A stretch of 52,526 bases of DNA, taken from Steroidobacteraceae bacterium. GTDB lineage: Bacteria; Pseudomonadota; Gammaproteobacteria; Steroidobacterales; Steroidobacteraceae. Below are positions 33,301 to 41,530 of this stretch, one piece after another (positions within the stretch are counted from its first letter, which is position 1; every line of letters starts with the position of its first letter). The stretch is from positions 1 through 52,526 of the forward strand of contig JANWJS010000054.1 in NCBI GenBank assembly GCA_025451845.1. The letters are read 5' to 3'. Below the pieces are notes generated by a model, which worked only from the letters and a program-made list of their open reading frames with translations, had not been told where the DNA came from and ran no database searches. Both the position numbers and the translations under genes were made by a program.

Positions 33301-33603
33301 TTACTTACTCGCTTTCGCACGACGCCCCGACTGGGCTCTGCGGCGCGCTCTAGGGTCGTCAGGAAGGGCCCTGTAGAGTTCGATGCGGTCGCCTTCGCCA
33401 GGGACGTCGGTGCGGCTACGAGGCTCGCCGAAGATACCGACGGGGGCGCTGTCCCACGGAACCTCGGCATCCTGAGCCTGGCGGCGGGCGGCTGCGATCG
33501 CCTCGGCTATGGTGGCTTCGGCGGACAGGACGACGGGCCACAGGTATTGGCGCGCAGAGTCGGCATAAGCCACCAGGCAATGCTTCGCCGCACCGGGGCT
33601 CAC
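33301..33603 (-). CDS. rnfH: RnfH-family protein (UPF0125, GTG start)
   Basis: Small ubiquitin-like protein of unknown function that commonly follows ratA, 100 residues. The conserved region includes VGIFGEPRSRTDVPGEGDRIELYRAL, ending in a basic tail (RRRAQSGRRAKASK). The start is inferred as the GTG at 33603, which overlaps the ratA stop as GTGA. The open frame continues upstream inside ratA but that part is antifamily in sequence. Confidence 0.9.
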   Translation of the reverse strand: MSPGAAKHCLVAYADSARQYLWPVVLSAEATIAEAIAAARRQAQDAEVPWDSAPVGIFGEPRSRTDVPGEGDRIELYRALPDDPRARRRAQSGRRAKASK

Positions 33604-34061
33604 GGATTCGCCGACCCGCCCTGCACGGCAGACGCCGACTCCGCTCGGCTGCGCACCACGAATGCTTCGACCAGCGAGCCGACCGTCTCGGCGAACTTGC
33701 TCTCGAACATCATGGCCGACAGGGTGCTTCTGAATGCGAAGCGCATGGTCAATTCCACACGGCACCCATCCGGACCGATCGGCGTCAGCAGCCACTGACC
33801 CTCGAGCATTTTGAAAGGACCGTCCACGAGGTGCATCAGAATTCGCTTGTCGGGCTCGAGCTCGTTGCGGGTGGTGAACTCGCCGTGCAGCGGCCCTTTC
33901 TTGACGCCGATCGTTGCCACGATCTCGTGCTCCGTCCGCGACTGCACGCGCGCGTGGGTGCACCACGGCAGGAAGCGCGGATAGCTCTCGATATCGTTGA
34001 TGAGCGCGAATAGGCGGCTCGGCGGCTGGGCGACGAGCGCCGAGCGCTTGACCTCTCGCAT
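33600..34061 (-). CDS. ratA: RatA-family START/COQ10-like protein
   Basis: Polyketide cyclase/COQ10-type fold, 153 residues. In E. coli, RatA is described as a toxin that binds 50S subunits; the same family includes Coq10-like quinone-binding proteins. It opens MREVKRSALVAQPPSRLFALINDIESYPRFLPWC, quoted here in parts only: VAQPPSRLFALIND and YPRFLPWC. The ATG at 34061 excludes the 17-residue upstream extension. It is coupled to rnfH and divergent from smpB. Confidence 0.92.
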   Translation of the reverse strand: MREVKRSALVAQPPSRLFALINDIESYPRFLPWCTHARVQSRTEHEIVATIGVKKGPLHGEFTTRNELEPDKRILMHLVDGPFKMLEGQWLLTPIGPDGCRVELTMRFAFRSTLSAMMFESKFAETVGSLVEAFVVRSRAESASAVQGGSANP

Positions 34062-34153
34062 GGGCGTGATTGTCCCAATATCGCCGCCCCGGCGACAAGC
34101 TTCCCAATACAATGGCGCCCCCGCTCTACTGAGACCTTCGTCCGCAGCCGTCC

Positions 34154-34624
34154 ATGCCAGCCAAGGCCGCTACCGCCCCCCGCCTGATCGCCGAGAACCG
34201 CAAGGCGCGCTTCGATTACTTCATCGAGGAGCGCTACGAGGCCGGGCTCGTCCTGCAGGGCTGGGAGGTCAAGGCCATGCGCGCCGGCCGCGCCCAGCTC
34301 AAAGAGGCCTATGTTTATCTGCGCGGCAGCGAGGCGTTCCTCATCGGCGCGCACCTCTCTCCCCTTCCATCGACCTCCAGCCACGTGGTCGCCGACCCGG
34401 TACGCACGCGCAAGCTCCTCCTGCATCACAGCCAGCTCTCCGGGCTCATCGGTGCCGTCGAGCGCAAGGGATATACGATCGTGCCGCTCGAGCTCTACTG
34501 GAAGGCTGGCCGGGCGAAGCTCGAGGTGGGGCTCGCCAAAGGCAAGAAGCAACACGACAAGCGCGCCGTCGAGAAGGACCGCGACTGGCAGCGCGACAAA
34601 GCACGGCTCCTCAAGCGCGGCTAG
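34154..34624 (+). CDS. smpB: SsrA-binding protein SmpB
   Basis: Essential partner of tmRNA in trans-translation, 156 residues. The family pattern includes [36 protein letters not shown] and the basic tail [15 protein letters not shown]. It ends RLLKRG. The gene lies about 1.1 kb upstream of ssrA, with a DUF481 gene between them. It converges on that gene across 4 bases. Confidence 0.97.
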   Translation: MPAKAATAPRLIAENRKARFDYFIEERYEAGLVLQGWEVKAMRAGRAQLKEAYVYLRGSEAFLIGAHLSPLPSTSSHVVADPVRTRKLLLHHSQLSGLIGAVERKGYTIVPLELYWKAGRAKLEVGLAKGKKQHDKRAVEKDRDWQRDKARLLKRG

Positions 34625-34628
34625 CGCC

Positions 34629-35543
34629 TCAAGGCAGGTTGAAGCCACTCACCAGCGCGGGCGCGGCGGAGCTCGCCGCAAGCTTCGGGTTCTTCAGCGC
34701 GTAGACGAGATTCACCGTCATCAGTGTGTCGGTATGTTTGGCGCTGCCGGGCGGCGGGCTAGTGTTGCTCACCAGCTGCATACCCACGGCCAACGACAGT
34801 GTGGCGTCGACTTTGACCTGCAGAGACAGGTTGTCGGTGGTCGTGGTGTCGCTCGAGCCATATTGGACGAGCAGCGCGTTCACTACTTTGGTCGACTGCG
34901 TGATCGAGTGCGAGTAATTCAGGCCCACCTCCAACACGGCATCGTTCACCACGGCCTCGCGCTGGCGCAAGACGACATCCCCGAGCAGCCCGGTCGTCAG
35001 GATTTCCGGCTCCTCGCGGCGGTATCCCGCTCCGAGCTCGCCGGCGAGGAGCGTTGCAGGCGTCTCGACGAACTTGAAGCCGCCGCCACTCGCGACGCTC
35101 TCCTGGTAGGCGAAGCCGCTGAAGAGATTGCGATCCCAGCGCGCGTTCGAGAACCAGAAGGTGCGCTTGCTCAGCGCCAGGTCTGCCTGCACATTGGCGT
35201 TCAGGTCCTGCTGAGTGCTGACGTGGCCCGTGCTGGCGTAGAGCGCTGCGACCCCGGCACCGACCGTCCAGCGACCCATCACGTGGGCCGCGCTGAAGGT
35301 CGCGTTGCCGCTCTTCGCAGTCGTGTTGCCGGTGGTCACGATGAGCCCGAGCTGTCCCTGCGCAGCCCAGGTCCCGGCGTCAGCCGGTTGCGGTGTTGCG
35401 GTGCCGGCTCGAGTTGCCGCAGATGTTGTTGTCCCGGATGCCGTTGCCGCAAGCTCCGCGTTGGCAGCCGCTGAATCCGCTGCCTGAGCCAAACCGTGAG
35501 CCATCAGCGCGACACCCATGGCCGCGATGCTCTTCTTGACCAT
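34629..35543 (-). CDS. DUF481 family outer-membrane protein
   Basis: A protein of 304 residues with a signal peptide ending near ALA/QA-A at about 21 (GVALMAHGLAQA). A low-complexity Ala/Thr linker (22-55) follows. The rest is a beta-rich domain with AAQGQLGLIVTTGNTTAKSG, alternating hydrophobic strands and a terminal NLVYALKN. This matches the DUF481 (YdiY-like) barrel family, whose function is not established. It sits between smpB and ssrA on the opposite strand. Confidence 0.8.
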   Translation of the reverse strand: MVKKSIAAMGVALMAHGLAQAADSAAANAELAATASGTTTSAATRAGTATPQPADAGTWAAQGQLGLIVTTGNTTAKSGNATFSAAHVMGRWTVGAGVAALYASTGHVSTQQDLNANVQADLALSKRTFWFSNARWDRNLFSGFAYQESVASGGGFKFVETPATLLAGELGAGYRREEPEILTTGLLGDVVLRQREAVVNDAVLEVGLNYSHSITQSTKVVNALLVQYGSSDTTTTDNLSLQVKVDATLSLAVGMQLVSNTSPPPGSAKHTDTLMTVNLVYALKNPKLAASSAAPALVSGFNLP

Positions 35544-35745
35544 TCAGTGCGCCTCCCTAAGACCGACCCGACCCTGCGCCCCCGTTGGTGCTGTGCGTGG
35601 GGGCCTAAAGAGCGCGCGACCTTACCGGAATGCGCCAGCGCTGGGAACTGCCGCGGATCGGCGACGAGCGGCGGGGCTCGAGCGCGGCCACGGCGGAGAT
35701 CCCTCAGCGCGCCGAGACGTCTTCGGGTATCCTATGGAGACCTTT

Positions 35746-36095
35746 GGGGGCGACCGGTTTCGACGTGGGTTGCGAACCTTCAGGGGCGTACCGAGGCGCA
35801 GTGCCCTCGTAAATCACGCTGCAATCTCATAGTTGCCAACGACGACAACTACGCCTTAGCTGCCTAAACGCAGCTGACCTCTGACCGGCTCGTGCCTGTG
35901 CGACCGAATCAGGGGACGCGTTCACAGGATCGCGATCCGGCGTGCGACGGGCCGGACCGTTAAGAGTCACCGTCCGCTGGCGCGGCGTCTTCCCTGCCCC
36001 TCGGGTAGCGCAGCGTGAGAACCAAAGAGTGGGATACGTACGTAGATGCTGAAGTCTAGGACTTACGGACGGGGGTTCGATTCCCCCCGCCTCCA
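35746..36095 (+). ncRNA. ssrA: Transfer-messenger RNA (tmRNA)
   Basis: Rescues stalled ribosomes with SmpB. The 5' end GGGGGCGACC and 3' end CGCCTCC pair as the seven-base acceptor stem (one G-U). The 5' segment has CGGTTTCGACGTGGG, and the T arm is GGGGGTTCGATTCCCCC. The tag reading frame encodes ANDDNYALAA. The discriminator A at 36095 is followed by TACC, so CCA is not encoded, although the tRNA-Leu gene in this window has an encoded CCA. Length is about 350 nucleotides. Confidence 0.94.
35835..35867 (+). other. ssrA: tmRNA tag reading frame (ANDDNYALAA)
   Basis: Ten codons plus TAA inside ssrA, starting at the resume codon GCC. The encoded tag ends YALAA, the degron recognised by ClpXP and related proteases. 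The fourth residue is Asp rather than the Glu seen in E. coli, as in Pseudomonas-type tags. Confidence 0.94.
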
Positions 36096-36100
36096 TACCT

Positions 36101-36123
36101 TTCCGGAAATATCTTTTCCGGAA
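36101..36123 (+). terminator. Hairpin just after tmRNA
   Basis: TTCCGGAAA (36101-36109) and TTTCCGGAA (36115-36123) form a nine-base stem with a five-base loop, 6 bases after the mature 3' end. Each arm is itself nearly palindromic. There is no following U-run. It may end tmRNA transcription or guide 3' processing, which matters because CCA is not encoded. Confidence 0.45.
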
Positions 36124-36156
36124 CCAACCGTGGCGGTCAGTCATTGAACGGAGACG

Positions 36157-36834
36157 ATGACGACCGAGGAATCCGAGCCGCTATCGAGGCGTGCACGGGC
36201 CGGCCGTGAGGAAGAAGGCGGGCTCACTGGCGCACGTACTCTCGTATCACTGGCTGAGCTGCGTGGCGCAGTAAACGAGTGCCGTCGCTGCACGCTCTGG
36301 AAAGCGACGACGCAGGGCGTGCCGGGCGAAGGCGCGGTGCCCGCGCGTCTGATGCTGGTCGGTGAAGCGCCGGGGGACTCCGAAGATCTGCGCGGCCACC
36401 CCTTCGTCGGACCGGCTGGCACGATTCTCGACCGGGCGCTGCAAGACGCGGGACTGGGGCGCGACTCCGTCTATATCACCAACGCGGTGAAGCACTTCAA
36501 ATTCGAGCCTCGCGGCAAACGGCGGCTGCACATCAAGCCGAGCGCGACCGAGATCGAAGCTTGCCATTGGTGGCTCGGCGAAGAGCTACGGCTCGTCGCG
36601 CCGAAGCTCGTGATGGCGCTCGGCGGAACGGCCGCGCGCGCGCTCCTGGGCCACCCGGTCATCGTCTCGCAGCTTCGGGGCTCCCCGACCAGGCTCTCGG
36701 CAACGGCGCACCTTTGGGTGACGATTCACCCCTCGTTCCTGCTTCGCGTCCCCGACGACGCGCAGCGTCGCAGCGAATACGCGCGCTTTGTAAAAGAGCT
36801 AAAGGACGCGGTCGCATGGATCGACAAGCACTGA
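36157..36834 (+). CDS. UdgX-like uracil-DNA glycosylase family protein
   Basis: Family 4/UdgX uracil-DNA glycosylase fold, 225 residues. Motif A is GEAPG (69-73), followed by HPFVGPAG. The UdgX-specific loop is GKRRLH (120-125), where His125 corresponds to the histidine that cross-links to abasic DNA in mycobacterial UdgX. Motif B is HPSFLL (191-196). Iron-sulfur ligands Cys42, Cys45 and Cys136 are visible; the position of the fourth family 4 cysteine is His113 (TNAVKHFKF), as in UdgX. UdgX usually has GEQPG and KRRIH, so this is a variant. The N-terminal 30 residues are polar. It lies directly after tmRNA. Confidence 0.85.
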   Translation: MTTEESEPLSRRARAGREEEGGLTGARTLVSLAELRGAVNECRRCTLWKATTQGVPGEGAVPARLMLVGEAPGDSEDLRGHPFVGPAGTILDRALQDAGLGRDSVYITNAVKHFKFEPRGKRRLHIKPSATEIEACHWWLGEELRLVAPKLVMALGGTAARALLGHPVIVSQLRGSPTRLSATAHLWVTIHPSFLLRVPDDAQRRSEYARFVKELKDAVAWIDKH

Positions 36835-36843
36835 AGGTCGCCG

Positions 36844-37767
36844 TCAAGTCCTGACGATTCCATCGAGTGAAGTCAACGCACCGTACAGGTCCGGCCGACG
36901 GTCGCGAAAGACGAACCAGTTGTCCCGCGCGGCGGCGGTCTGCTCGAGATCGAACGAGGCCGTGAGCACGGCATCCCCCTCCTCGGGGGCCTCCGCGACC
37001 TTCGCGCCCATCGCATCGGCGATGAAGGAAGAGCCGTAGAAGCGAATGTAGAGCCCCTCGGGGTCCTGCTGCGAGCGTTCGAGACCGTAGCGATTCGCCG
37101 CAACGAGAGGCATCAGGTTCGCAGCCGCGTGACCCTGTTGGGTTCGCTGCCAGTGATCGCGGGAATTCACCGGTAGCGCAGGCGGCGGCTCGGTGCCGAT
37201 CGCGGTGGGATACAGCAGAATCTCCGCGCCGGCGAGCGCCATCGCGCGCGCGGCTTCGGGGAACCACTGATCCCAGCAGATACCCACTCCGATGCGCGCA
37301 TGCCGGCTCTGCCAGACCTTGAAGCCGGTATTGCCGGGACTGAAGTAGCTCTTCTCCTGGTATCCCGGTCCATTGGGAATATGCGACTTGCGGTAGATGC
37401 CGAGCCGCGAGCCGTCCGCATCGAGGATGGCGACCGAGTTGAAATACGCGAGGCCGGCCCGTTCGAAGAAGCTGATGGGCAGGACCACGCCGAGCTCGCG
37501 CGCCACCGCACTGAAATGCCGCACCGCGGGGTTGTCCTCGACAGTGCGTGCGAGCTTCAGATGCCGTGCATCCTGCTCGATGCAGAAGTAAGGCGTCTCG
37601 AAGAGCTCCGGCAGCAGGATGATCTGTGCCCCGCGCGCGGCCGCCGTCCGTACCAGTTGCTCGGCCTTCTCGATGTTGGCATTGACATCCCATCCGCACG
37701 CCATCTGGATCGCAGCCAGAGTGACGAGGCGTGGCTCGTGGTGGAAATGCTCAGGTTGCTGCGGCAT
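36844..37767 (-). CDS. aguB: N-carbamoylputrescine amidase-like carbon-nitrogen hydrolase
   Basis: Nitrilase-superfamily hydrolase of 307 residues. The catalytic Glu54 (LLPELFETPY), Lys127 (IYRKSHIP) and Cys164 (GVGICWDQWFPE) are all present. The PGYQEKSYFSPGNTGF and YPTAIGTEP segments match the N-carbamoylputrescine amidases, which convert N-carbamoylputrescine to putrescine. No agmatine deiminase is seen in the window, so substrate is inferred. Its start overlaps the end of the upstream oxidoreductase gene by 17 bases. It converges on the UdgX-like gene with a 9-base gap. Confidence 0.85.
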   Translation of the reverse strand: MPQQPEHFHHEPRLVTLAAIQMACGWDVNANIEKAEQLVRTAAARGAQIILLPELFETPYFCIEQDARHLKLARTVEDNPAVRHFSAVARELGVVLPISFFERAGLAYFNSVAILDADGSRLGIYRKSHIPNGPGYQEKSYFSPGNTGFKVWQSRHARIGVGICWDQWFPEAARAMALAGAEILLYPTAIGTEPPPALPVNSRDHWQRTQQGHAAANLMPLVAANRYGLERSQQDPEGLYIRFYGSSFIADAMGAKVAEAPEEGDAVLTASFDLEQTAAARDNWFVFRDRRPDLYGALTSLDGIVRT

Positions 37768-38737
37768 CGGCCTGCTCTCCCATGTGCCGCCGCTCGGCCG
37801 CGGACCTGCGAACCTGCTCCGTAATCCGCATGGCGGTGTCGAGCGCCATGAGGCCGGCTTCGCCCGTGACGACGGGCCGACGGCCGCTGCGGATGGAGGT
37901 CAGGAAGGAGTCGATCTCCGCCTGCAACGCATCCCCTTGATCCAGGCTCTGCTCCTCGATGGTGACCGGCAGCGGCCCTGGCGGCTCTGCGGGGCTGCGC
38001 TTGCGGATGACTGTCAGGATTTTCTGCTGCAGGTCCAGCGACAGGTAGGCGTCATCCTCAAAGATGCGCATCTTGCGCTCGGTTTTCAAGCTGACGCGAC
38101 TGGCTGTTGCGTTGACGACGCACCCGTTCGTGAAGGTGATGCGCGCATTTGCGATGTCGATGTCCTCGGAAAAGACTGCCGTCCCAACCGCATCGATGGT
38201 CTTGACCGGCGCGCCGACGATCGTTTGGACGATATCGATGTCGTGGATCATGAGGTCCAAGACCACGTTTACGTCAGTGCCCCGCTCGCGGTATGGCGCC
38301 AGCCGGTGGCACTCGACGAAGCGCGGCGCCCGCAGATGCGGCTCGGCGGCCAGGATCGCCGAATTGAAGCGCTCGAGGTGCCCCACTTGCAGGATTCGGC
38401 CGCGGCGGGCGGCGAGCTCGATCAGCTCCCGGGCTTCCTGCGGCGTCTCCGTGATCGGCTTTTCGACCAGCACATGGGCCCCGGATTCGAGGAAATCACG
38501 CGCTATCCCGAAGTGCGCCGGTGTGGGGGTGACGACGCTCACTGCCTCGACTGTTCCTAGAAGCTCCCGATAATCGGCAATGGCTCGCGCGCCGACCTCC
38601 GCCGCGGCGGCTTCCCGGGCTTCCTGTCGGGAATCGACGACGGCCACGAGGTCGCATTGGGCCGCCCGAGAGTACTTCTGAGCGTGGAACCGTCCCAGGT
38701 AGCCGACGCCGATGACTGCAGCTGTGACTTTCCGCAT
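37751..38737 (-). CDS. Gfo/Idh/MocA family NAD(P)-dependent oxidoreductase
   Basis: A protein of 328 residues with an N-terminal Rossmann motif GVGYLGRFHAQ (10-20), the EKPI motif near residue 93, and the C-terminal sugar-substrate domain with DLMIHDIDI. These are family hallmarks. The sequence resembles the Gfo/Idh members linked to nucleotide-sugar and lipid A metabolism (GnnA-like) more than inositol dehydrogenases, but no lpx genes lie nearby and the substrate is not identified. The stop overlaps the amidase gene. Confidence 0.85.
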   Translation of the reverse strand: MRKVTAAVIGVGYLGRFHAQKYSRAAQCDLVAVVDSRQEAREAAAAEVGARAIADYRELLGTVEAVSVVTPTPAHFGIARDFLESGAHVLVEKPITETPQEARELIELAARRGRILQVGHLERFNSAILAAEPHLRAPRFVECHRLAPYRERGTDVNVVLDLMIHDIDIVQTIVGAPVKTIDAVGTAVFSEDIDIANARITFTNGCVVNATASRVSLKTERKMRIFEDDAYLSLDLQQKILTVIRKRSPAEPPGPLPVTIEEQSLDQGDALQAEIDSFLTSIRSGRRPVVTGEAGLMALDTAMRITEQVRRSAAERRHMGEQADAAAT

Positions 38738-38786
38738 AGCCTGTCATTATGACCTGGGAAGTGGGCTGATCGGCTACACTGACCGC

Positions 38787-39131
38787 ATGACGGAGCCTTC
38801 CGGCCGCCCTGGACCTGGACCGCTGGCCCAGGCGCAAGCCTTCAGCCGCGAGCCCCGCACCCGGCAGACTGTGGCGCTTTTCGGGGGAGCCCTCGCACTC
38901 GGGGTGCTGGTCGTCCCCCTCCTCATCTGGATAGTCGGGCACCGCGTCCTCGGACCCTATACCCAGGGCGAGGACCCGCATCACCTAGGTCCGCTCGCCC
39001 TGTATGGGGACTACTTCTCCGGCCTGGCACACGGCTGGCTGGGGTATTGGGCAGTGGCGCTGGGTCCGGCGGCGCTGCTCCTCGCGGCGAGGCTCTGGCT
39101 CACTCTGCTGCGGCGCCTGCCCCGGGATTGA
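38787..39131 (+). CDS. Small membrane protein of unknown function
   Basis: A protein of 114 residues, not recognised. Residues 1-25 are polar and rich in Pro and Gly. Two hydrophobic segments follow, about 28-51 (TVALFGGALALGVLVVPLLI) and 80-105, joined by a hydrophilic loop with GPYTQGEDPHH. The C-terminus is basic (RRLPRD). The ATG at 38787 fits this topology. It is divergent from the oxidoreductase gene. Coding is supported by the membrane pattern and by the placement upstream of prc. Confidence 0.65.
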   Translation: MTEPSGRPGPGPLAQAQAFSREPRTRQTVALFGGALALGVLVVPLLIWIVGHRVLGPYTQGEDPHHLGPLALYGDYFSGLAHGWLGYWAVALGPAALLLAARLWLTLLRRLPRD

Positions 39132-39300
39132 GATGCGACGAAAGGCCCATTGCACGCTGCGAATCCGGACGCATTCAGGCTGTCTCAGCGATACTATTGG
39201 GGTCATTCCTGAGTGCGCCTTCTACGACAAGCCCCCCAGACCCGGCCCGGATCTGGGACATGACTTCCTCACTCCCTAAGGACCCCGCGAGCAGCTGCAG

Positions 39301-41439
39301 ATGTTCAAGACTCTCCGCCGCCCACTCGGCTGGCTAGCCCTCACCTTCCTCTGCGCCCTCGGGCTCGCCGCCGCGGGCGCCGCCTTGCGCGCTCCGGCCC
39401 GGGCGGCCTCGGTCCTACCCCCCGGCGCGCTGGCGCCGACCGACGATCAGCGCGCCATCGCTCGCAAGATCGGCCGGATCCTGGAAGAGACTCACTACAG
39501 CCGCGCAGCCATTGACGATGCCTTTTCCGGGCAGGTGTTCCAGCGGTACCTCGAATTCCTCGACCCCGAGCACGCCTACTTTCTGGCGAGCGACGTGCAG
39601 GAGTTCTCGGTCTATCAGAACAAGTTCGACGACATGATCCATACCGGGGACGTCGATCCCGGGTTCCTCATTTTCGACCGCTTCAAGCAGCGCAATCGCG
39701 AGCGGATGGAGTACGCGGTCAGCCTGCTGAAATCGCAGCCCGACTGGAACACGACCGTGAGCTACGACTTCGACCGCGAGCACGCGGCCTGGCCGGCAAC
39801 CGCGGCTGCCATGGACCAGCTCTGGAAGAAGCGCGTGATGAACGATGAGTTGGGGCTCCTTCTCGCCGGCAAAACCTGGCCGCAGACGGCGCAGGCATTG
39901 CGCAAGCGCTATCAAACCGTGATCCAGCGCGTCGATCAGGTCAAGTCCGAGGATGTGTTCGAAGACCTGATGAACGCGTATGCGCGCACCTACGATCCGC
40001 ACACGAGCTACTTCTCGCCGCTCAATTCCGAGGAATACCGCATTCAGATGAGCCTCAATTACGAGGGCATAGGCGCCTCGCTGCAGCTCATCGATAACTA
40101 CGTGACGGTAATGAACGTGATTCCGGGCGGCCCGGCGGCGGCCTCCGGATCCCTGAAGGAGAATGATCGCATTACCGGAGTCGGCCAAGGCCCCGCTGGA
40201 GCGATCACCGACGTCGAAGGGTGGCGTCTCGATGACGTCGTACAGCTTATCCGCGGCAAGGCGGGGACTGCCGTGCGGCTGCAAGTACTGCCCGCGGGCG
40301 CGGCGCCGGGCTCCAAAGAGAAACTCGTGCAGTTCGTCCGCAACAAGGTGACGCTGAAAACCCAGGAAGCGCACAGCGAGCTCAAGACCGTGACCGATCA
40401 CGGCCGCACCTATAAGGTCGGCGTCATCACGGTGCCGAGCTTCTACGAGGATATCGCCGCGGAGAACGCCGGCGATCCCAACTACCGCAGCACGACTCGC
40501 GATACCCTGCGGCTGCTCGAGAAACTGGAGACGCAGCACATCGATGGGCTGGTGCTCGACTTGCGGGATAACGGCGGCGGTTATCTCCCCGAGGCAACGG
40601 CACTCACCGGCCTCTTCATTCCGCATGGCCCGGTCGTGCAGCTGCGCGATCGTAATGGGCACATCGAGGTGCTCGACGATCCGGAGCAGGGGCCCGCCTA
40701 CACCGGACCGCTCGCGGTGCTGGTGAATCGCTTCAGCGCGTCGGCGTCCGAGATCTTCGCGGGCGCCATCCAGGACTACCATCGCGGCGTGATCATCGGT
40801 CAGAACACCTTCGGCAAGGGCACGGTCCAGAACCTAGTGCCGCTCGATCGCTGGAGCGATCAGCCGGTCGACGGTCAGCTCACCGTCACCATCGGGAAGT
40901 TCTACCGCGTCACGGGTGAAAGCACCCAGCACCGCGGCGTGGTGCCCGACGTGACGCTGCCTTCACCGATCGACCCGAAGGAGGTCGGCGAGGCCGACCA
41001 GCCGGACTCGTTGCCATGGGATCGCATCTCCGGCGTACCCTTCAAGACCAGCATGGGGATGTCGGCCGTGCCGTCCATCGGGCAGCTCGACGCCAATCAG
41101 ACGACGCGTGTGAACCACGACCCCAACTATCAGTGGCTGGTCGCTGACATCAACACCATCGATGCGCTGCGCGCGCAGCACACGGTCTCCCTGAACCTTA
41201 CGGAGCGGCGCGAGGAGCGCACTCGCGAAGACAAGACACTGCTTGGAATCGACAACAAGCGTCGCGCCACATTCGGTCTGCCGCCGCTCACCAGCGCGGA
41301 GCAGATCGACAAGGGCAAGGACAAGATCCCGGACGTGATCCTGGATCAGGCGGTGGACATCACGGCGGACATGATCGCCCTCGATCGCTCGAGCCAGCCC
41401 ATCGAGAAGACCGCGAACACGGGTGCGCCGCAGTCCTAG
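39301..41439 (+). CDS. prc: Tail-specific carboxy-terminal protease Prc
   Basis: Periplasmic protease that trims or degrades proteins from exposed C-termini, 712 residues. A signal peptide or membrane anchor spans about 10-36. A PDZ domain surrounds NYEGIGASLQL and VIPGGPAAASG (about 250-330). The catalytic dyad is Ser481 in FSASASEIF and Lys506 in TFGKGTVQ. The DUF3340-like C-terminal region is present. A TACTAT hexamer at 39192 is a weak -10 candidate. Repeat copy F follows the stop. Confidence 0.95.
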   Translation: MFKTLRRPLGWLALTFLCALGLAAAGAALRAPARAASVLPPGALAPTDDQRAIARKIGRILEETHYSRAAIDDAFSGQVFQRYLEFLDPEHAYFLASDVQEFSVYQNKFDDMIHTGDVDPGFLIFDRFKQRNRERMEYAVSLLKSQPDWNTTVSYDFDREHAAWPATAAAMDQLWKKRVMNDELGLLLAGKTWPQTAQALRKRYQTVIQRVDQVKSEDVFEDLMNAYARTYDPHTSYFSPLNSEEYRIQMSLNYEGIGASLQLIDNYVTVMNVIPGGPAAASGSLKENDRITGVGQGPAGAITDVEGWRLDDVVQLIRGKAGTAVRLQVLPAGAAPGSKEKLVQFVRNKVTLKTQEAHSELKTVTDHGRTYKVGVITVPSFYEDIAAENAGDPNYRSTTRDTLRLLEKLETQHIDGLVLDLRDNGGGYLPEATALTGLFIPHGPVVQLRDRNGHIEVLDDPEQGPAYTGPLAVLVNRFSASASEIFAGAIQDYHRGVIIGQNTFGKGTVQNLVPLDRWSDQPVDGQLTVTIGKFYRVTGESTQHRGVVPDVTLPSPIDPKEVGEADQPDSLPWDRISGVPFKTSMGMSAVPSIGQLDANQTTRVNHDPNYQWLVADINTIDALRAQHTVSLNLTERREERTREDKTLLGIDNKRRATFGLPPLTSAEQIDKGKDKIPDVILDQAVDITADMIALDRSSQPIEKTANTGAPQS

Positions 41440-41443
41440 CGGC

Positions 41444-41475
41444 CCGCCAAAATCGCCAGGAGCGATTTTGGGCGG
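41444..41475. repeat. Hairpin repeat module 2, copy F
   Basis: CCGCC-AAAATCGC (41444-41456) pairs with GCGATTTT (41462-41469) and GGCGG (41471-41475), with a CAGGA loop and one bulged G. It begins 5 bases after the prc stop and is therefore a likely 3' end structure for prc as well as a family member. A further GCGCGC/GCGCGC dyad follows at about 41474-41492. Confidence 0.6.
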
Positions 41476-41530
41476 CGCGCGCGATAGCGCGCCGGACCCC
41501 CGCGGGCGGGGCGAGGGCCCAGGCCGCGTA

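Noticed and set aside
35496..35867. Open frame ending in the tmRNA tag
   Set aside because: Only the last ten codons are translated, through tmRNA resumption; the upstream part lies over the DUF481 start and intergenic sequence.
36096..36834. Integrated mobile element at the tmRNA 3' end
   Set aside because: No integrase and no second copy of the ssrA 3' end were found in the window.
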